Origin: Whitmania pigra
Lineage: Eukaryota > Annelida > Clitellata > Hirudinida > Haemopidae
Length of the DNA: 64,000 nt
Direction of reading: 5' to 3'
Assembly: GCA_021613335.1 (NCBI GenBank)
Contig: JAJTWR010000248.1
Location: forward strand, 917,001-981,000
Part shown: positions 47,101-54,444 of the stretch, one piece after another
Numbering within the stretch: the first letter of the stretch is position 1
Layout of the letters: each line of letters starts with the position of its first letter
Program-made: the position numbers and the translations under genes
The notes under the pieces: model-generated
The model's database searches: none
Told to the model about the DNA's origin: nothing
Seen by the model: the letters and a program-made list of their open reading frames with translations, nothing else

Positions 47101-48289
47101 GACCACACTGTTTGATCTGATCCATAACTGATCTAGCCCATAATAAAAAATAATTAAACCCACGATATTATAATCTAGTGAATACTAGTAAACACAGGTT
47201 TACTGAGTATTTAAGATAAACTAAACATATCCTAATACAAATAGATTTCTAAAGTAGGGTGATCATATACAAATGGCAACATCGTCTAAAATATTAGTCA
47301 CATCTTACCAATATTTTGTATTACCCCATTATATAGACCACAGTTTGCTGTGTCAAAACATAAACTTGTTTTACTGAAATTACTTAATTAATTATTGTCA
47401 CCTTGATTGCAGCAAAAATATAATTTCCGTCGAAGCACTTTTGCTGGCAATTCTCCCAAGACATTTCTTCTGGCGCACCTCCCATTTGAGCATAACAACC
47501 TCGATGAAACAGCGCATATCTTTCATTTTCTAACGCTAAATAAATTTTTTCAAGAATTTTTAAATATTCTACATTGCTTCGTTGTACAAATAAATTCACC
47601 CAAGCTGTAAACTTCAAATTCGACAATATCAAAATTTGCTGTATGATCATCATAACGAGGTTTCAATATTATCTCGGAAAACAATTTATTGTGGTCTCGA
47701 CAATTAGTTCTCAAAGGAACACCAGCTACGATATGTTTGAAAGGATAATCTGCGCAGTGCTCTGTACCTCCTGGACCCTTCATGTTTATAATGAAGTATA
47801 CCAGTGTCTCTCTATGTGCTGCATTTAACAAATTACTGTATTAGTATGTGTGCCAGTAATCTGACTGAAAATGAAAAAAACGAAATCTTAAAATACAGGT
47901 TGAAAATGCAATTCGAGTTTGGTGAATTCCAATTTTTTTAATGATGAAATTGCTTATTCAATAAATGAGTGCAGACCTGCTTCAATTGTTACAAGCTTTA
48001 AGGTAAAAATATAAACATATTTAAATATTTGTTATTGAAATATTTGTTAAGTATCGAATGCAATTTGTTATCACAAGAAAGTACTGACTTCCTCCAGGAT
48101 AAATGATGACATAGTGTATGTGATATGGTATTCCCAATCGTATTCTCAGTTCCGTAGGTGTGCAATCAGTTGCCATGTAAAGGCTATTTGAGGGATTCTT
48201 GTCACCATCCAATAACTTTCCTGACTCAACCAACTTATTGCAAAACATAGCTACTTTTCCAAGAGCTACGTTGACCATAGTTGCATAAC
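23107..48289 (-). CDS. FTP lectin - WSC - WSC - EGF - Thr stalk - TM receptor-like gene (5' incomplete)
   Basis: Exons read downward: 48289-48085, 47835-47600, 47535-47402, 39969-39843, 39179-39049, 33414-33282, 24277-24149, 23961-23827, 23591-23481, 23331-23220, 23179-23107. Every junction is GT-AG and keeps phase, giving 507 aa. Residues 1-147: fucolectin/F5-8C-like domain (NVALGK, DGDKN, IHYVIIYPGG, VPLRTNC, FDIVEFEVYSL). About 158-233: WSC (RGCYAQMGG, WENCQQKC; CVCSN, CDIPCEG, YCGGTNAFSVY). About 240-321: second WSC (VGCHYHYYDG, CLKYCKNWPFF; CKCLK, CYKTCFG). About 330-361: EGF-like (CDDNGCQSGFSGEYC). About 412-440: Thr run. About 465-484: membrane helix IIGGIIALCCILLAL. Then an Asp/Ser-containing tail. 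Predicted cell-surface carbohydrate-binding protein. The signal-peptide exon should lie beyond 48289 and was not found; extra WSC exons in the long introns cannot be excluded. That the EGF-TM exons belong to the same gene rests on phase and strand. Confidence 0.72.
24363..24991. mobile_element. Unclassified TIR element (629 bp)
   Basis: Perfect inverted ends of about 26 bp starting CGGATCTTTTCCAGATAAGC, flanked by TTTTGT at 24357-24362 and 24992-24997. An internal direct copy of the GCCCCGCCA block lies near 24420. A 131-codon minus frame (24495-24890) has no family resemblance I can name. It lies in the receptor gene's 9-kb intron. Confidence 0.65.
25012..25420. mobile_element. hAT remnant
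   Basis: Begins CAGCGGCTCTCAAGGTC with a GGGGTCGCCTGAGAC block, a familiar hAT terminal style. No right end or target duplication identified. Confidence 0.4.
25540..25830. repeat. Dispersed repeat, inverse copy at about 36340-36610
   Basis: Landmarks CCTATGAGCGGTTTTGC, GTCTATTTTAAACTATAGG and the Lys-rich AT block recur reversed around 36530-36600 (CAAAACCGCTCATAGGGTC). Nature unknown. Confidence 0.55.
25983..26775. mobile_element. Foldback-like element A (793 bp), 9-bp target duplication
   Basis: Left arm 25983-26122 starts GGTGACCCGTCA; right arm 26584-26775 ends GAAGGTGTGCC (reverse GGCACACCTTC). Arms are tandem 14-16 bp units with core GGGCTRTTTTGWC in inverse orientation to each other. 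The flanks GCGAAGTAG (25974-25982) and GCGAAATAG (26776-26784) agree at 8 of 9 positions. The interior is the shared repeat also seen at 10920, 20950 and 56000. Confidence 0.85.
27080..27220 (+). pseudogene. Short LINE reverse-transcriptase fragment
   Basis: Plus frame with NRLHLNSNKADAMWF and IPLHLNGADIVGS, the segment following the YADD box in LINE reverse transcriptases. Truncated on both sides. Confidence 0.6.
27225..28100. other. No recognisable gene
   Basis: AT-rich intronic sequence. TACACTCGGCC near 27797 resembles a Tc1 end but has no partner. Confidence 0.35.
28135..28302 (-). pseudogene. Tc1 transposase C-terminal fragment
   Basis: Minus frame reads VLSWQACVLDLDPIEDAWD then LSRLVYKYGRQFISNSEL, equivalent to the Tc1 motif around WPACFPDLNPIEN seen at 44.1 kb. 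The third catalytic acidic position is kept (PIED). It is cut at about 28302 where the LINE begins. Confidence 0.75.
28303..30941 (+). mobile_element. 5'-truncated LINE (CR1/Jockey-like) with A-rich tail
   Basis: Starts inside the endonuclease C-terminus (PVFTKPTRIT, VDISDHFPIF), followed by a linker ORF (28611-29075) and reverse transcriptase, and ends in an AAAAAGAAAA-type tail at 30911-30941. In-frame stops near 29073 and 29350 break ORF2. It was inserted into a Tc1 remnant inside the receptor intron. Confidence 0.85.
29551..30564 (+). pseudogene. LINE reverse transcriptase (337-aa open part)
   Basis: Contains the ordered RT motifs FLDLKKAFDSVNH, GVPQGSILGPLLF, LLYADDIAVY and FRYLGVILDEHLSW, and the thumb region PYLTYCNIVWAST. 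The catalytic YADD is intact. Upstream ORF2 is interrupted by stops and the 3' end by a frameshift at about 30540, so the copy is inactive. Confidence 0.9.
30950..31765 (+). pseudogene. Second LINE fragment: endonuclease end to early RT
   Basis: Plus frames with NDFGLHQFVTTRHENLLDL (endonuclease C-terminus), GPDGIPNIFLKRC and NYRPISITSTSCRVMER (RT fingers), split by frameshifts. It stops abruptly at about 31765 where opposite-strand LINE sequence starts. Confidence 0.75.
31784..32273 (-). pseudogene. LINE reverse-transcriptase fragment
   Basis: Minus frames read LQWCRMVFKTTKSRNLTL and then MMRPLTIYKVGQSAV, the palm-to-thumb region of the same LINE type as 10116-10385. Broken by a frame change near 32070. 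Confidence 0.7.
32640..32845 (+). pseudogene. hAT transposase dimerisation-domain fragment
   Basis: Plus frame SLHKYPTVKKLFVKCNTDIP followed by PPSSPVKRIFSYAGMVFSKK, the hAT C-terminal signature. A frameshift follows. No ends found. Confidence 0.65.
33420..34650. other. Intronic sequence, no gene seen
   Basis: AT-rich part of the receptor gene's intron between its exons at 33.4 and 39.0 kb. The phrase TAATCGGGCTGATGGGC near 34411 also occurs in related form near 44.68 and 55.53 kb. Confidence 0.4.
34655..36060 (-). pseudogene. 5'-truncated LINE with RT fragments and TAAA-type tail
   Basis: Reading downward: YLDFKTAFDSVAHNKL, SGVPQGSVIGPTL, LYINDLPIIF, KLFADDIKLYCF, LQLAPEKCQVFS, RDLGIMVDPSLKF, ending at an ATTTATTTATTTATTA tail at about 34657-34677. 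FADD replaces YADD. Several frameshifts. The 3' end sequence matches that of the LINE at 52318, so the two are one family. Confidence 0.8.
36065..36817. other. Intronic sequence with dispersed repeat
   Basis: 36340-36610 is the inverse partner of the repeat at 25540-25830. No gene seen. Confidence 0.45.
36862..36970. repeat. GAT/GAC trinucleotide microsatellite
   Basis: About 110 bp of GATGAT then interspersed GACGAC triplets inside the hAT element. Confidence 0.9.
37413..38708 (+). pseudogene. hAT transposase (ZBED5/SCAND3-like), frameshifted
   Basis: Starts near MTTRSSKDLKMRR (37413). The core is in frame 37770-38195 (RVIHREALVAKNMNEDLAGT, SFIKARLLNHRLFKNMC, LLHTEVRWLSIGRVVRH), then 38322-38708 (MFPLLANFLTVN, FDWIRNPFECE, LQFSRLPLLAFW). 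At least two frameshifts and a stop after HVLPD. The HREAL and EVRWLS blocks are hallmarks of this hAT group. Confidence 0.85.
39269..39808. mobile_element. pogo/Tigger-like MITE (540 bp)
   Basis: Inverted ends CAGTCAAATCTCGTTACTAT and (reversed) CAGTCAAATCACGATACTAT with TA on both sides. Repeated internal GGGACCGAGCAAAAGTGG and GTGGCATAGTAGCGA blocks. Fills most of the intron between receptor exons 39179-39049 and 39969-39843. Confidence 0.85.
39975..40385. other. Intronic sequence, no gene seen
   Basis: AT-rich start of the receptor's 7.4-kb intron. ACGTCGTATAACACGCACC near 40028 resembles the ACACGC-type repeat at 48.4 and 60.9 kb. Confidence 0.35.
40386..41713. repeat. Tandem duplication, unit 1 (1328 bp)
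   Basis: Nearly identical to the next unit; only a handful of substitutions and one indel were seen. It contains a LINE 3' end, an ORF2 C-terminal LINE fragment (plus frame with RWTAWEHVVQRSISRNEIW and CTSCEMAFHYSVRK) and, at 41401-41713, the first part of a Tc1 element. Confidence 0.92.
41714..43040. repeat. Tandem duplication, unit 2 (1327 bp)
   Basis: Head-to-tail copy of the preceding unit. A third, clearly more diverged partial copy (about 95 bp from 43041, CCATGCTTAGCAATCC) follows. The Tc1 copy starting at 42729 reads on past this unit into its coding part. Confidence 0.92.
42729..44622 (+). mobile_element. Tc1-family transposon with intact inverted ends
   Basis: Left end CAGTCCGGACGGAAACC, right end (reversed) CACTCAGGACGGAAACC, then TAAGGACACCCC on both, flanked by TA. 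The 5' UTR holds two LINE-tail insertions (43041-43260 and about 43279-43325) bounded by repeats of AAAAATTGATG. A second, truncated left end lies at 41401 in duplication unit 1. Confidence 0.9.
43364..44363 (+). pseudogene. Tc1 transposase (DD34E), frameshifted
   Basis: Starts MARGKMLSDKEKEQVEAFRQ (43364) with the paired helix-turn-helix region continuing after a frameshift near 43430 (REIAKKLKQSKTVIWNY). Catalytic blocks: IIFLDEKKLN (first D), FQQDNAPIHTS (second D), SWPACFPDLNPIEN (E, spacing of the Tc1 type). A stop at 44178 breaks the tail (LSRLV, KSDLENAIRSAWKEL), which ends NIISY-TAA. Family length would be about 340 aa. Inactive as read. Confidence 0.88.
44795..44894. mobile_element. 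Foldback-like element E, collapsed copy
   Basis: About 85 bp of minus-type units ending in GGGCTGTTATGACGGGGTGCC. The left flank GTGCGCATA (44786) and right flank GTGCGCTGC (44895) share their first six bases, as expected of a decayed 9-bp duplication around a deletion derivative. Confidence 0.6.
45464..46545 (-). pseudogene. 5'-truncated LINE fragment, RT to ORF2 end
   Basis: Reading downward: HFYADDTQVYG, RDFGIFLDSN, then GRSWRIWNQLPPQVTSATS and EGFRKSLKRE. The tail is marked by ATTTATTTGATTATAGTCCG at about 45673. The same 3' end (reversed, ACTATAATCAAATAAATAAA) is seen at 43.2 kb and 52.1 kb. Stops and frameshifts throughout. Confidence 0.75.
47016..47343. repeat. Pair of direct repeats of about 94 bp
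   Basis: 47016-47109 and 47251-47343 share AAAGTAGGGTGATCAT, GGCAACATC and CATTATATAGACCACA blocks, offset 235 bp. They lie just downstream of the receptor exon at 47402-47535. Confidence 0.7.
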
Positions 48290-48384
48290 CTGCATGTCAT
48301 TTAATGATTACATGTTTGATGTAAGTAATAATTACTATAAGTAGTGAAATAACTCGCATTCTATTAATAACTTATAAGAATACC

Positions 48385-48480
48385 GCATTTTCACCCATAT
48401 TACACGCGTGTTATGTTCGATTTTACTTACCACGCACCCCCCTATGCGTGCTATAATCGTATGCGTGTTATGCTAGATTA
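48385..48480. repeat. ACACGC-type inverted-repeat fragment
   Basis: TACCGCATTTTCACCCATAT followed by spaced ACACGCGTGTTAT and GCGTGTTATGC phrases. Related sequence with the same start lies at 60876-61010 (CCGTATTTTCACGAAATTAA). Probably the terminal part of a pogo-like element. Confidence 0.5.
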
Positions 48481-48823
48481 AATTTACATGAATTTGATTT
48501 CCGACCAACAAAAAATAAAAACATTTAAATGATAGCACAGACCGTTGATTGTTTTTGTAAAAGCTTTAGACTATATTTTTAATTTGAAATAGTTTATAAT
48601 TGATTGGGCGTTAGTGCATTGCGTAAAGAACTTTCGATATATGCTTACAGAAACATGTGACAAAACATTCACGCTTGATCAATGCATTGTCCAGCTCTCG
48701 AATTTATGACGTCAACTTGAACTTAACATAAATTAATTGATGGTAACTATAGGAAACTTGTAGGGTGTTGTACTATTTTATGAATTTTCACACATAATTT
48801 TTCAACTCTTTGTTACTCATAAT

Positions 48824-50025
48824 GGTGACCCGTCATAACAGCCCGGCGACAGAATAGCCCCGACAAAACAGCCCCGTCAAAATAGCACGGCGTCAAAATA
48901 GCTCAAGACAAAACAGCCCCGACAAAACAGCCCCGTCGAAACAGCCCGGCGTCAAAATAGCCCAGGACGGAAAAATCCCGTCAAAATAGCCCCGACAAAA
49001 TAGCCCGGCGACAACATAGCCCAGGACAAAACAACCCGGCGACAAAATAGCTCGGCGACATAATAGCCCCGTCAAAATAGCCCCATGATAACTCCATGTC
49101 AAAGTATTTTTTAAAAATGTTGTGAAACTGAATCAAAATTTAATTCGAAATTAGTGGCTTGAATGCTTTGATCGTTTTGAGTATTGTTTGTTGTTATTAT
49201 TGTTCTCCAGAAGTTTAATTTGCATAGTCTTCCTTATTCAAATTTGTATCTGGCTTACAAATTTGTGTTGACATTATCCTGATCACAAGTTGCTTGTGAG
49301 GGGTCGTTTTCAAAATTGAAATACGTTTTGAACAGATTAAGAAATTTTCTGAACCAGTCAATTCTACTATCATTCATGCTGATGTCTTGTGAGAAAGACT
49401 CTTTTCCAAGAATCAATAACAATGAAATCATTGATGTTTTAGCATCGACTAGTGAAACGATGAAAAAGCTGTTATAATAGTTAATAGTGAATAGAAATTT
49501 TAGACTCTAGTGTTTCTTATGTTTAAGTTGATCAAACTAGGAGTTAAATAAAATTTCCCGGGCCGGTTTTTTAAGCCAGTCCGACCCTGGTGACAGGGCT
49601 GTTTTGACGGGGCTATTTTGTCGCCGGGCTATTTTGTCGCCGGGTTGTTTTGTCCTGGGCTATTTTGACGGGGCCATTTTGACGGGATTTTCCCGTCCTG
49701 GGCTATTTTGACGCCGGGCTGTTTCGACGGGGCTGTTTTGTCGGGGCGGTTTTGTCGGGGCTGTTTTGTCTTGAGCTATTTTGACGGGGCCATTTTGACG
49801 GGATTTTCCCGTCCTGGGCTATTTTGACGCCGGGCTGTTTCGACGGGGCTGTTTTGTCGGGGCGGTTTTGTCGGGGCGGTTTTGTCGGGGCTGTTTTGTC
49901 TTGAGCTATTTTGACGCCGGGCTGTTTTGACGGGGCTGTTTTGACGGGGCTGTTTTGACGGGGCTGTTTTGACGGGGCTGTTTTGTCGGGGCTATTCTGT
50001 CGCCGGGCTGTTATGACGGGGTGCC
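48824..50025. mobile_element. Foldback-like element B (1202 bp), exact 9-bp target duplication
   Basis: Left arm 48824-49086 begins GGTGACCCGTCATAACAGCC; right arm 49590-50025 ends CTGTTATGACGGGGTGCC. Identical flanks ACTCATAAT at 48815-48823 and 50026-50034. The right arm has about 28 units of the 14-16 bp repeat, including a larger internal duplication near 49680/49800. The interior (49087-49589) carries a hAT C-terminal fragment and hAT end, shared inversely with element C. Confidence 0.93.
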
Positions 50026-50049
50026 ACTCATAATTATAATTGGAGCTAA

Positions 50050-50440
50050 TGTTTTCAGTTTGTGTGACAATGTTTTTTTCAGCTGTTCAGCTGTTTTGGT
50101 TCAGACAGCTTTGGTTGGTGCTGTTTAATATTTTAATAGTCAAACATCACATGCATGGACTTATTGTAGCAAATGTCTTCAATCTCTTAATGGTCTTGCT
50201 ATAAAAACTCTTTGAACACTTCTCAAAAGCATGGAACAAAATAGATACAATCTTGGTAATAGTGTCAGTTATCAGTCTTTTGCAGTCTTTATTGGAAAAC
50301 AAAATGGAAGTCTTAGCCCATTCTCTTGGAACTCATTTTGAAGATTCAAATTGGTAATTGTAATGAATTACCACCATTGCTTTGGATTTTTCTGGTAATG
50401 AGTCACTTGATTTTCTACATTGCTATAAGAGAAAATCATG
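50050..50440. other. No recognisable gene
   Basis: AT-rich sequence. Nothing supportable seen. Confidence 0.35.
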
Positions 50441-51274
50441 AAACCCATTGGATGGTATAAATTATAGGCAGCTTTTGGCCACACTTTTATGTTAAAGTTG
50501 ATGCACTGTTTGAACCTCAACAATGCCATACCTTCACAGTGAAGCTATTTCTCAGAGCATGGTACAAATGCATAACTTCAGTATTTGCTTCAAGAATTGA
50601 TCTCGATTTATTTAAAAAAAAACTTGTTTCTTTAAATGCAATTATAAAGGTTATTGTACATGAGCTGCATTTCATGCTCAGATCAATGATCCATTTATGG
50701 TTCTTGAAAGGGAGACTTTAACCTTGAAATTTTATAAAATTTCATGTTATAATTGATGTACGGTTTGGACCTCAACAATGCTATACTTTCCATCGAAGCT
50801 ATCTCACAGCATGATGCACCTGATTTACTTCATCATCTACTCCAAGAATTGATCTTAAATATTCAAAAATGTCTCTTAACATGTTACACTTAATTGTACA
50901 TTTAAAGTATGTGATTTCCATATTTGGGGAGTTATGGGACACAGAGACTTGTTAAGCGGACTCTTTGCAGCGTGGAATTGGTTAACGAGTTCGTTACCGT
51001 CCTTTAAAGTATTGCTTCACTTTTGTCTTACAAATTATTATGCGTAAACAATATGCATTCCAAAGTAGGAAGTTGATGCAAATCTTATGATAAAAATAGT
51101 TTCGAGGAAGAATTGAAGAGAGAACGCAATATCGTGACCAATTTTGGTCACTTGCAGCGAGCTCATGAATCGTTAACCAGTTCTTTGAGGTTTTTAAACA
51201 ATTTATTAACAGACATTCAAAACATCAATCATAAGACCAATAATTATTCCTCATCATCAGCTAAGCCTTCAAAT

Positions 51275-52117
51275 CCGTCAAAAGTCGAACAGTCTTCATA
51301 TTCATTTTTGGCTCTTGCCGGATCACAGGCTAGTTCAAAGTCCGGGTGGTCACTTTACTCCTTTCCTGTAGACTTAATGCCAGCATTTCTAAAGCCACTC
51401 AGAATCAAATCAGGAGACACTTTGTTCCATGCTCGTGCAACCCAAGCCTTTCTGTCTCGTCCAGGTGTGTGAGTGTATGTGCCATTCTGCATCCATTCCT
51501 CCCTCTCAGATCTGTCAATTTCTCAACGATTTGTAGTTGCAGTTTGGATGATAGACCACCCGGGATGATTGCAATGTGACATCCGCTTAAGTTGAGCATC
51601 TTCTTAACTGACTCCTCTTTATGAGCAGTCATTGCATCCATGATCAACCGCGAGCTCTTTGAAAAGAATCCCCTCTTTTGAGAACATTTCTGAATCCAGA
51701 GCTTCATGCTGAAAATTTATCGCATTGTCTCTTGAACATCAATATTGGTTTTGACTTGGTGCCAGCCGCAGAGCATCCAAGTATGACTGTGAAACATGTC
51801 CGTTCGTAACCACTTATTGTTATGGCGCCAGATGCTTTCACTAGCGGGAATGTCAAAAGCTATTTCTTCATTTGTTCCAAGACCCATAGCTTTAGATCAG
51901 ACTCTAACTATGGCCATTTCGCATTTTGGCAAAGGCATGCACGTTTTCTCAGGTTCAGTTTTTCAAGCAATCATTCCTTCTTTCTCCATTCGCGAACCGA
52001 CACTTCATTAACGTTGAACTCCCGAGCAGCTGCTCTGTTACCTTTGTCTTTTGCTCTAGAAATGACTTGAAGCTTGTAGGCAACAGTGTACGAGTTACGT
52101 TTATCAGCCACTTTCTT
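51275..52117 (-). pseudogene. pogo-like transposase remnant, copy 1
   Basis: Minus frames begin DKRNSYTVAYKLQVISRAKD and REFNVNEVSVREWRKKE (CENP-B-type helix-turn-helix), then LIMDAMTAHKEESVKKML and GCHIAIIPGGLSSKLQ from the DDE domain. Stops and frameshifts. Confidence 0.75.
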
Positions 52118-52138
52118 TACGACGTCGATATTTCAATC

Positions 52139-52189
52139 TATTTATTTATTTGATTATAGTCCGTTGCATGACTAAGATGACTGTGACTT
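52139..52189 (-). mobile_element. Extreme 5'-truncated LINE insertion (51 bp)
   Basis: The segment TATTTATTTATTTGATTATA... is absent from the sister pogo copy at 61.2 kb and is flanked by identical 11-bp repeats ATATTTCAATC (52128-52138 and 52190-52200). It equals the last 40 or so bases of the LINE family at 45.7 and 43.2 kb plus its tail. Confidence 0.85.
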
Positions 52190-52317
52190 ATATTTCAATC
52201 AAGAGCACCTCTATCTATATATCACTGTATTTATCACTTCAAGCATCGGCAGCTCAGCCAACGGAAGATTTTTTTACAACTTTTATATTTGATTGTTTTA
52301 TATATTAGAAACTGCTT

Positions 52318-53448
52318 CAATTTTTATTTATTTATTTATTACACAACAAATTGAAGGGTCATTCAATGACCACTTACACAAATTTGGGTAAGTTCAACAA
52401 ATTGTACGCAAATAAAGTGCAGAAGCAAATTCTTTAAATCGATAAGTATTTGTTAAGGTCAGTAGACGAGATGCAAGATTTGAATCGAGATAATGTTGAG
52501 GAGTTTATTACATCAAGAGGTAGGGAGTTCCAGGGCTTGATGACCCGGTTGGTGAAAAAGTTCTGTCTGTGACTGGTGAGACACTCTCTTGGCGTAGACG
52601 AAGGGGATGACCACGGGTTCTGGAAGCTAGAAACGTAGGGAACTCGGAAATTTTGCATATAGTATGGCCGTGGATTATTTTGTAACATAAGCATAAGTCA
52701 CAGATGAGGCGACGATGTTCGAGGGTTTTGAGTCCGAGTTGTTTATTGTGATAGGGCAGTGCTCTGAGACCAGGAATCAATCTTGTGAAGTATTTTTGCA
52801 CCCTTTCTATTTTCATTGTAAGTTGTTTAGTGTGTGGGTTCCATATTGGGGAGCAATACTCGAGGATTGGCCGGACGTAGGAGCAGTTGCCTTGGTTAAA
52901 ATGTTTTTGTTCCTGGTGCGAAAGCATTTGGAAATCAAGCGTAACCTCACAAATGCTTTGTGGACAATATTGCTGATGTGTGCCTTGTATTTAAGTTTGT
53001 CGTCGATGAGGACTCCAAGATCTCGTGTAGTTTCTAATAGAGGTACTGTTTTGGAAGCAATTGTGTAATGTCTTGGTGGAGTTTTGGTACAAGCTGCCCT
53101 GATGAATATTTGAATGCATTTCTCAGGAGCAAGCTGTAGTTGCCACTTGTTGCTCCATGACACCAACCTTTCAACAGCAGACTGTAGGGAGGAACTTTGA
53201 GGAAGTGATGATGTTGAGTACAGTTTGATGTCGTCAGCAAACAGTTTTGATTTGACGTGGTTATCGGTAAGCGTATCGGTAACATCGTTAATATATATGA
53301 GGAAAAGTGTAGGTCCGAGCACACTCCCTTGAGGCACGCCACTAACCACGTCCACTTCATTGGAAATGTCTTTTGTCTGACTGAAACAGCGCTGTCAAAT
53401 AACATACAAAGTGGCCTTTTTCTACCTAATGGCTTGCAAACCTTGTAA
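52318..53448 (-). pseudogene. 5'-truncated LINE with RT fragments
   Basis: Reading downward: GVPQGSVLGPTLFLIYINDV, KLFADDIKLYSTS, LQLAPEKCIQIFI, TRDLGVLIDDKLKY, then PILEYCSPIWNPHTKQ, RVIKPWNSLPLDV, ending in an ATTTATTTATTTATTA tail at 52323-52342. Same family as 34655-36060. Its upstream side is cut by foldback-like element C at 53449. Confidence 0.82.
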
Positions 53449-54435
53449 GGCACCCCGTCATAACAGCCCGGCGACAGAATAACCCCGACAAAACAGCCCC
53501 GTCAAAAAATAGACCGGCGTCAAAATAGCCCAGGACGGAAAAATCCCGTCAAAATGGCCCCGTCAAAATAGCCTCGACAAAATAATCCGGCGACAAAATA
53601 GCCCAGGGCAAAACAATCCGGCGACAAAATAGCCCCGTCAAAACAGCCCTGTCACCAGGGTCGGACTGGCTTAAAAAACCGGCCCGGGAAATTTTATTTA
53701 ACTCCTAGTTTGATCAACTTAAACATAAGAAACACTAGACACACTAAAATTTCTATTCACTATTAACTATTATAACAGCTTTTTCATCGTTTCACTAGTC
53801 GATGCTAAAACATCAATGATTTCAATGTTATTGATTCTTGGAAAAGAGTCTTTCTCACAAGACATCAGCATGAATGATCGTAGAATTGACTGGTTCAGAA
53901 AATTTCTTAATCTGTTCAAAACGTATTTCAAATTTGAAAACGACCTCTCACAAGCAACTTGTGATGAGGATAATGTCAACACAAATTTGTAAGCCATATA
54001 CAAATTTGAATAAGCAAGACTATGCAAATTAAACTTCTGGAGAACAATAATAACAACAAGCAATACTCAAAACGGTCAAAGCATTCAAGCCACTAATTTC
54101 GAATTAAATTTTGATTCAGTTTCACAACATTTTTAAAAAATACTTTGACATGGGGTTATCACGGGACTATTTTAACGGGGCTATTTTGTCGCCAGGTTGT
54201 TTTGTCCTGGGCTATTTTGTCGCCGGGCTATTTTGACGGGGCCATTTTGACGGGGCTATTTTGTCTTGGGCTATTTTGACGCCGGGCTGTTTCGACGGGG
54301 CTGTTTTGTCGGGGCTGTTTTGTCGGGGCTGTTTTGTCGGGGCTGTTTTGTCGGGGCTGTTTTGTCTTGAGCTATTTTGACGCCGGGTTGTTTTGTCGGG
54401 GCTATTCTGTCGCCGGGCTGCTATGACGGGTCACC
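53449..54435. mobile_element. Foldback-like element C (987 bp), exact 9-bp target duplication
   Basis: Left arm 53449-53655 begins GGCACCCCGTCATAACAGCC; right arm 54163-54435 ends CTATGACGGGTCACC. Identical flanks ACCTTGTAA at 53440-53448 and 54436-54444. The interior 53656-54162 is nearly identical to that of element B but inverted. Confidence 0.93.
53770..54063 (-). pseudogene. hAT dimerisation-domain fragment inside element C
   Basis: 97-aa open frame with LTLSSSQVACERSFSNLKYV, the hAT C-terminal signature. The hAT end CAGGGTCGGACTGGC lies at the junction with the left arm. The corresponding region of element B (about 49180-49480, +) is the same sequence with frame damage. Confidence 0.8.
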
Positions 54436-54444
54436 ACCTTGTAA

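Larger units (their letters stand above)
50440..52316 (-). mobile_element. pogo/Tigger-like transposon, copy 1
   Basis: Matches 61030-62800 in inverse orientation along nearly its whole length (landmarks ACAATATGCATTCCAAAGTAGG, GTTAACGAGTTCGTTACCG, AAAATCTTCCGTTGGCTGAG). Boundaries are approximate. It is interrupted by a 51-bp LINE tail at 52139 and abutted by a LINE at 52318. Confidence 0.7.

Noticed and set aside
49590..50025. CRISPR-like look of regularly spaced repeats
   Set aside because: Units are 14-16 bp, contiguous and variable with no unique spacers, inverted at both element ends, and in a eukaryotic genome. They are transposon arms.
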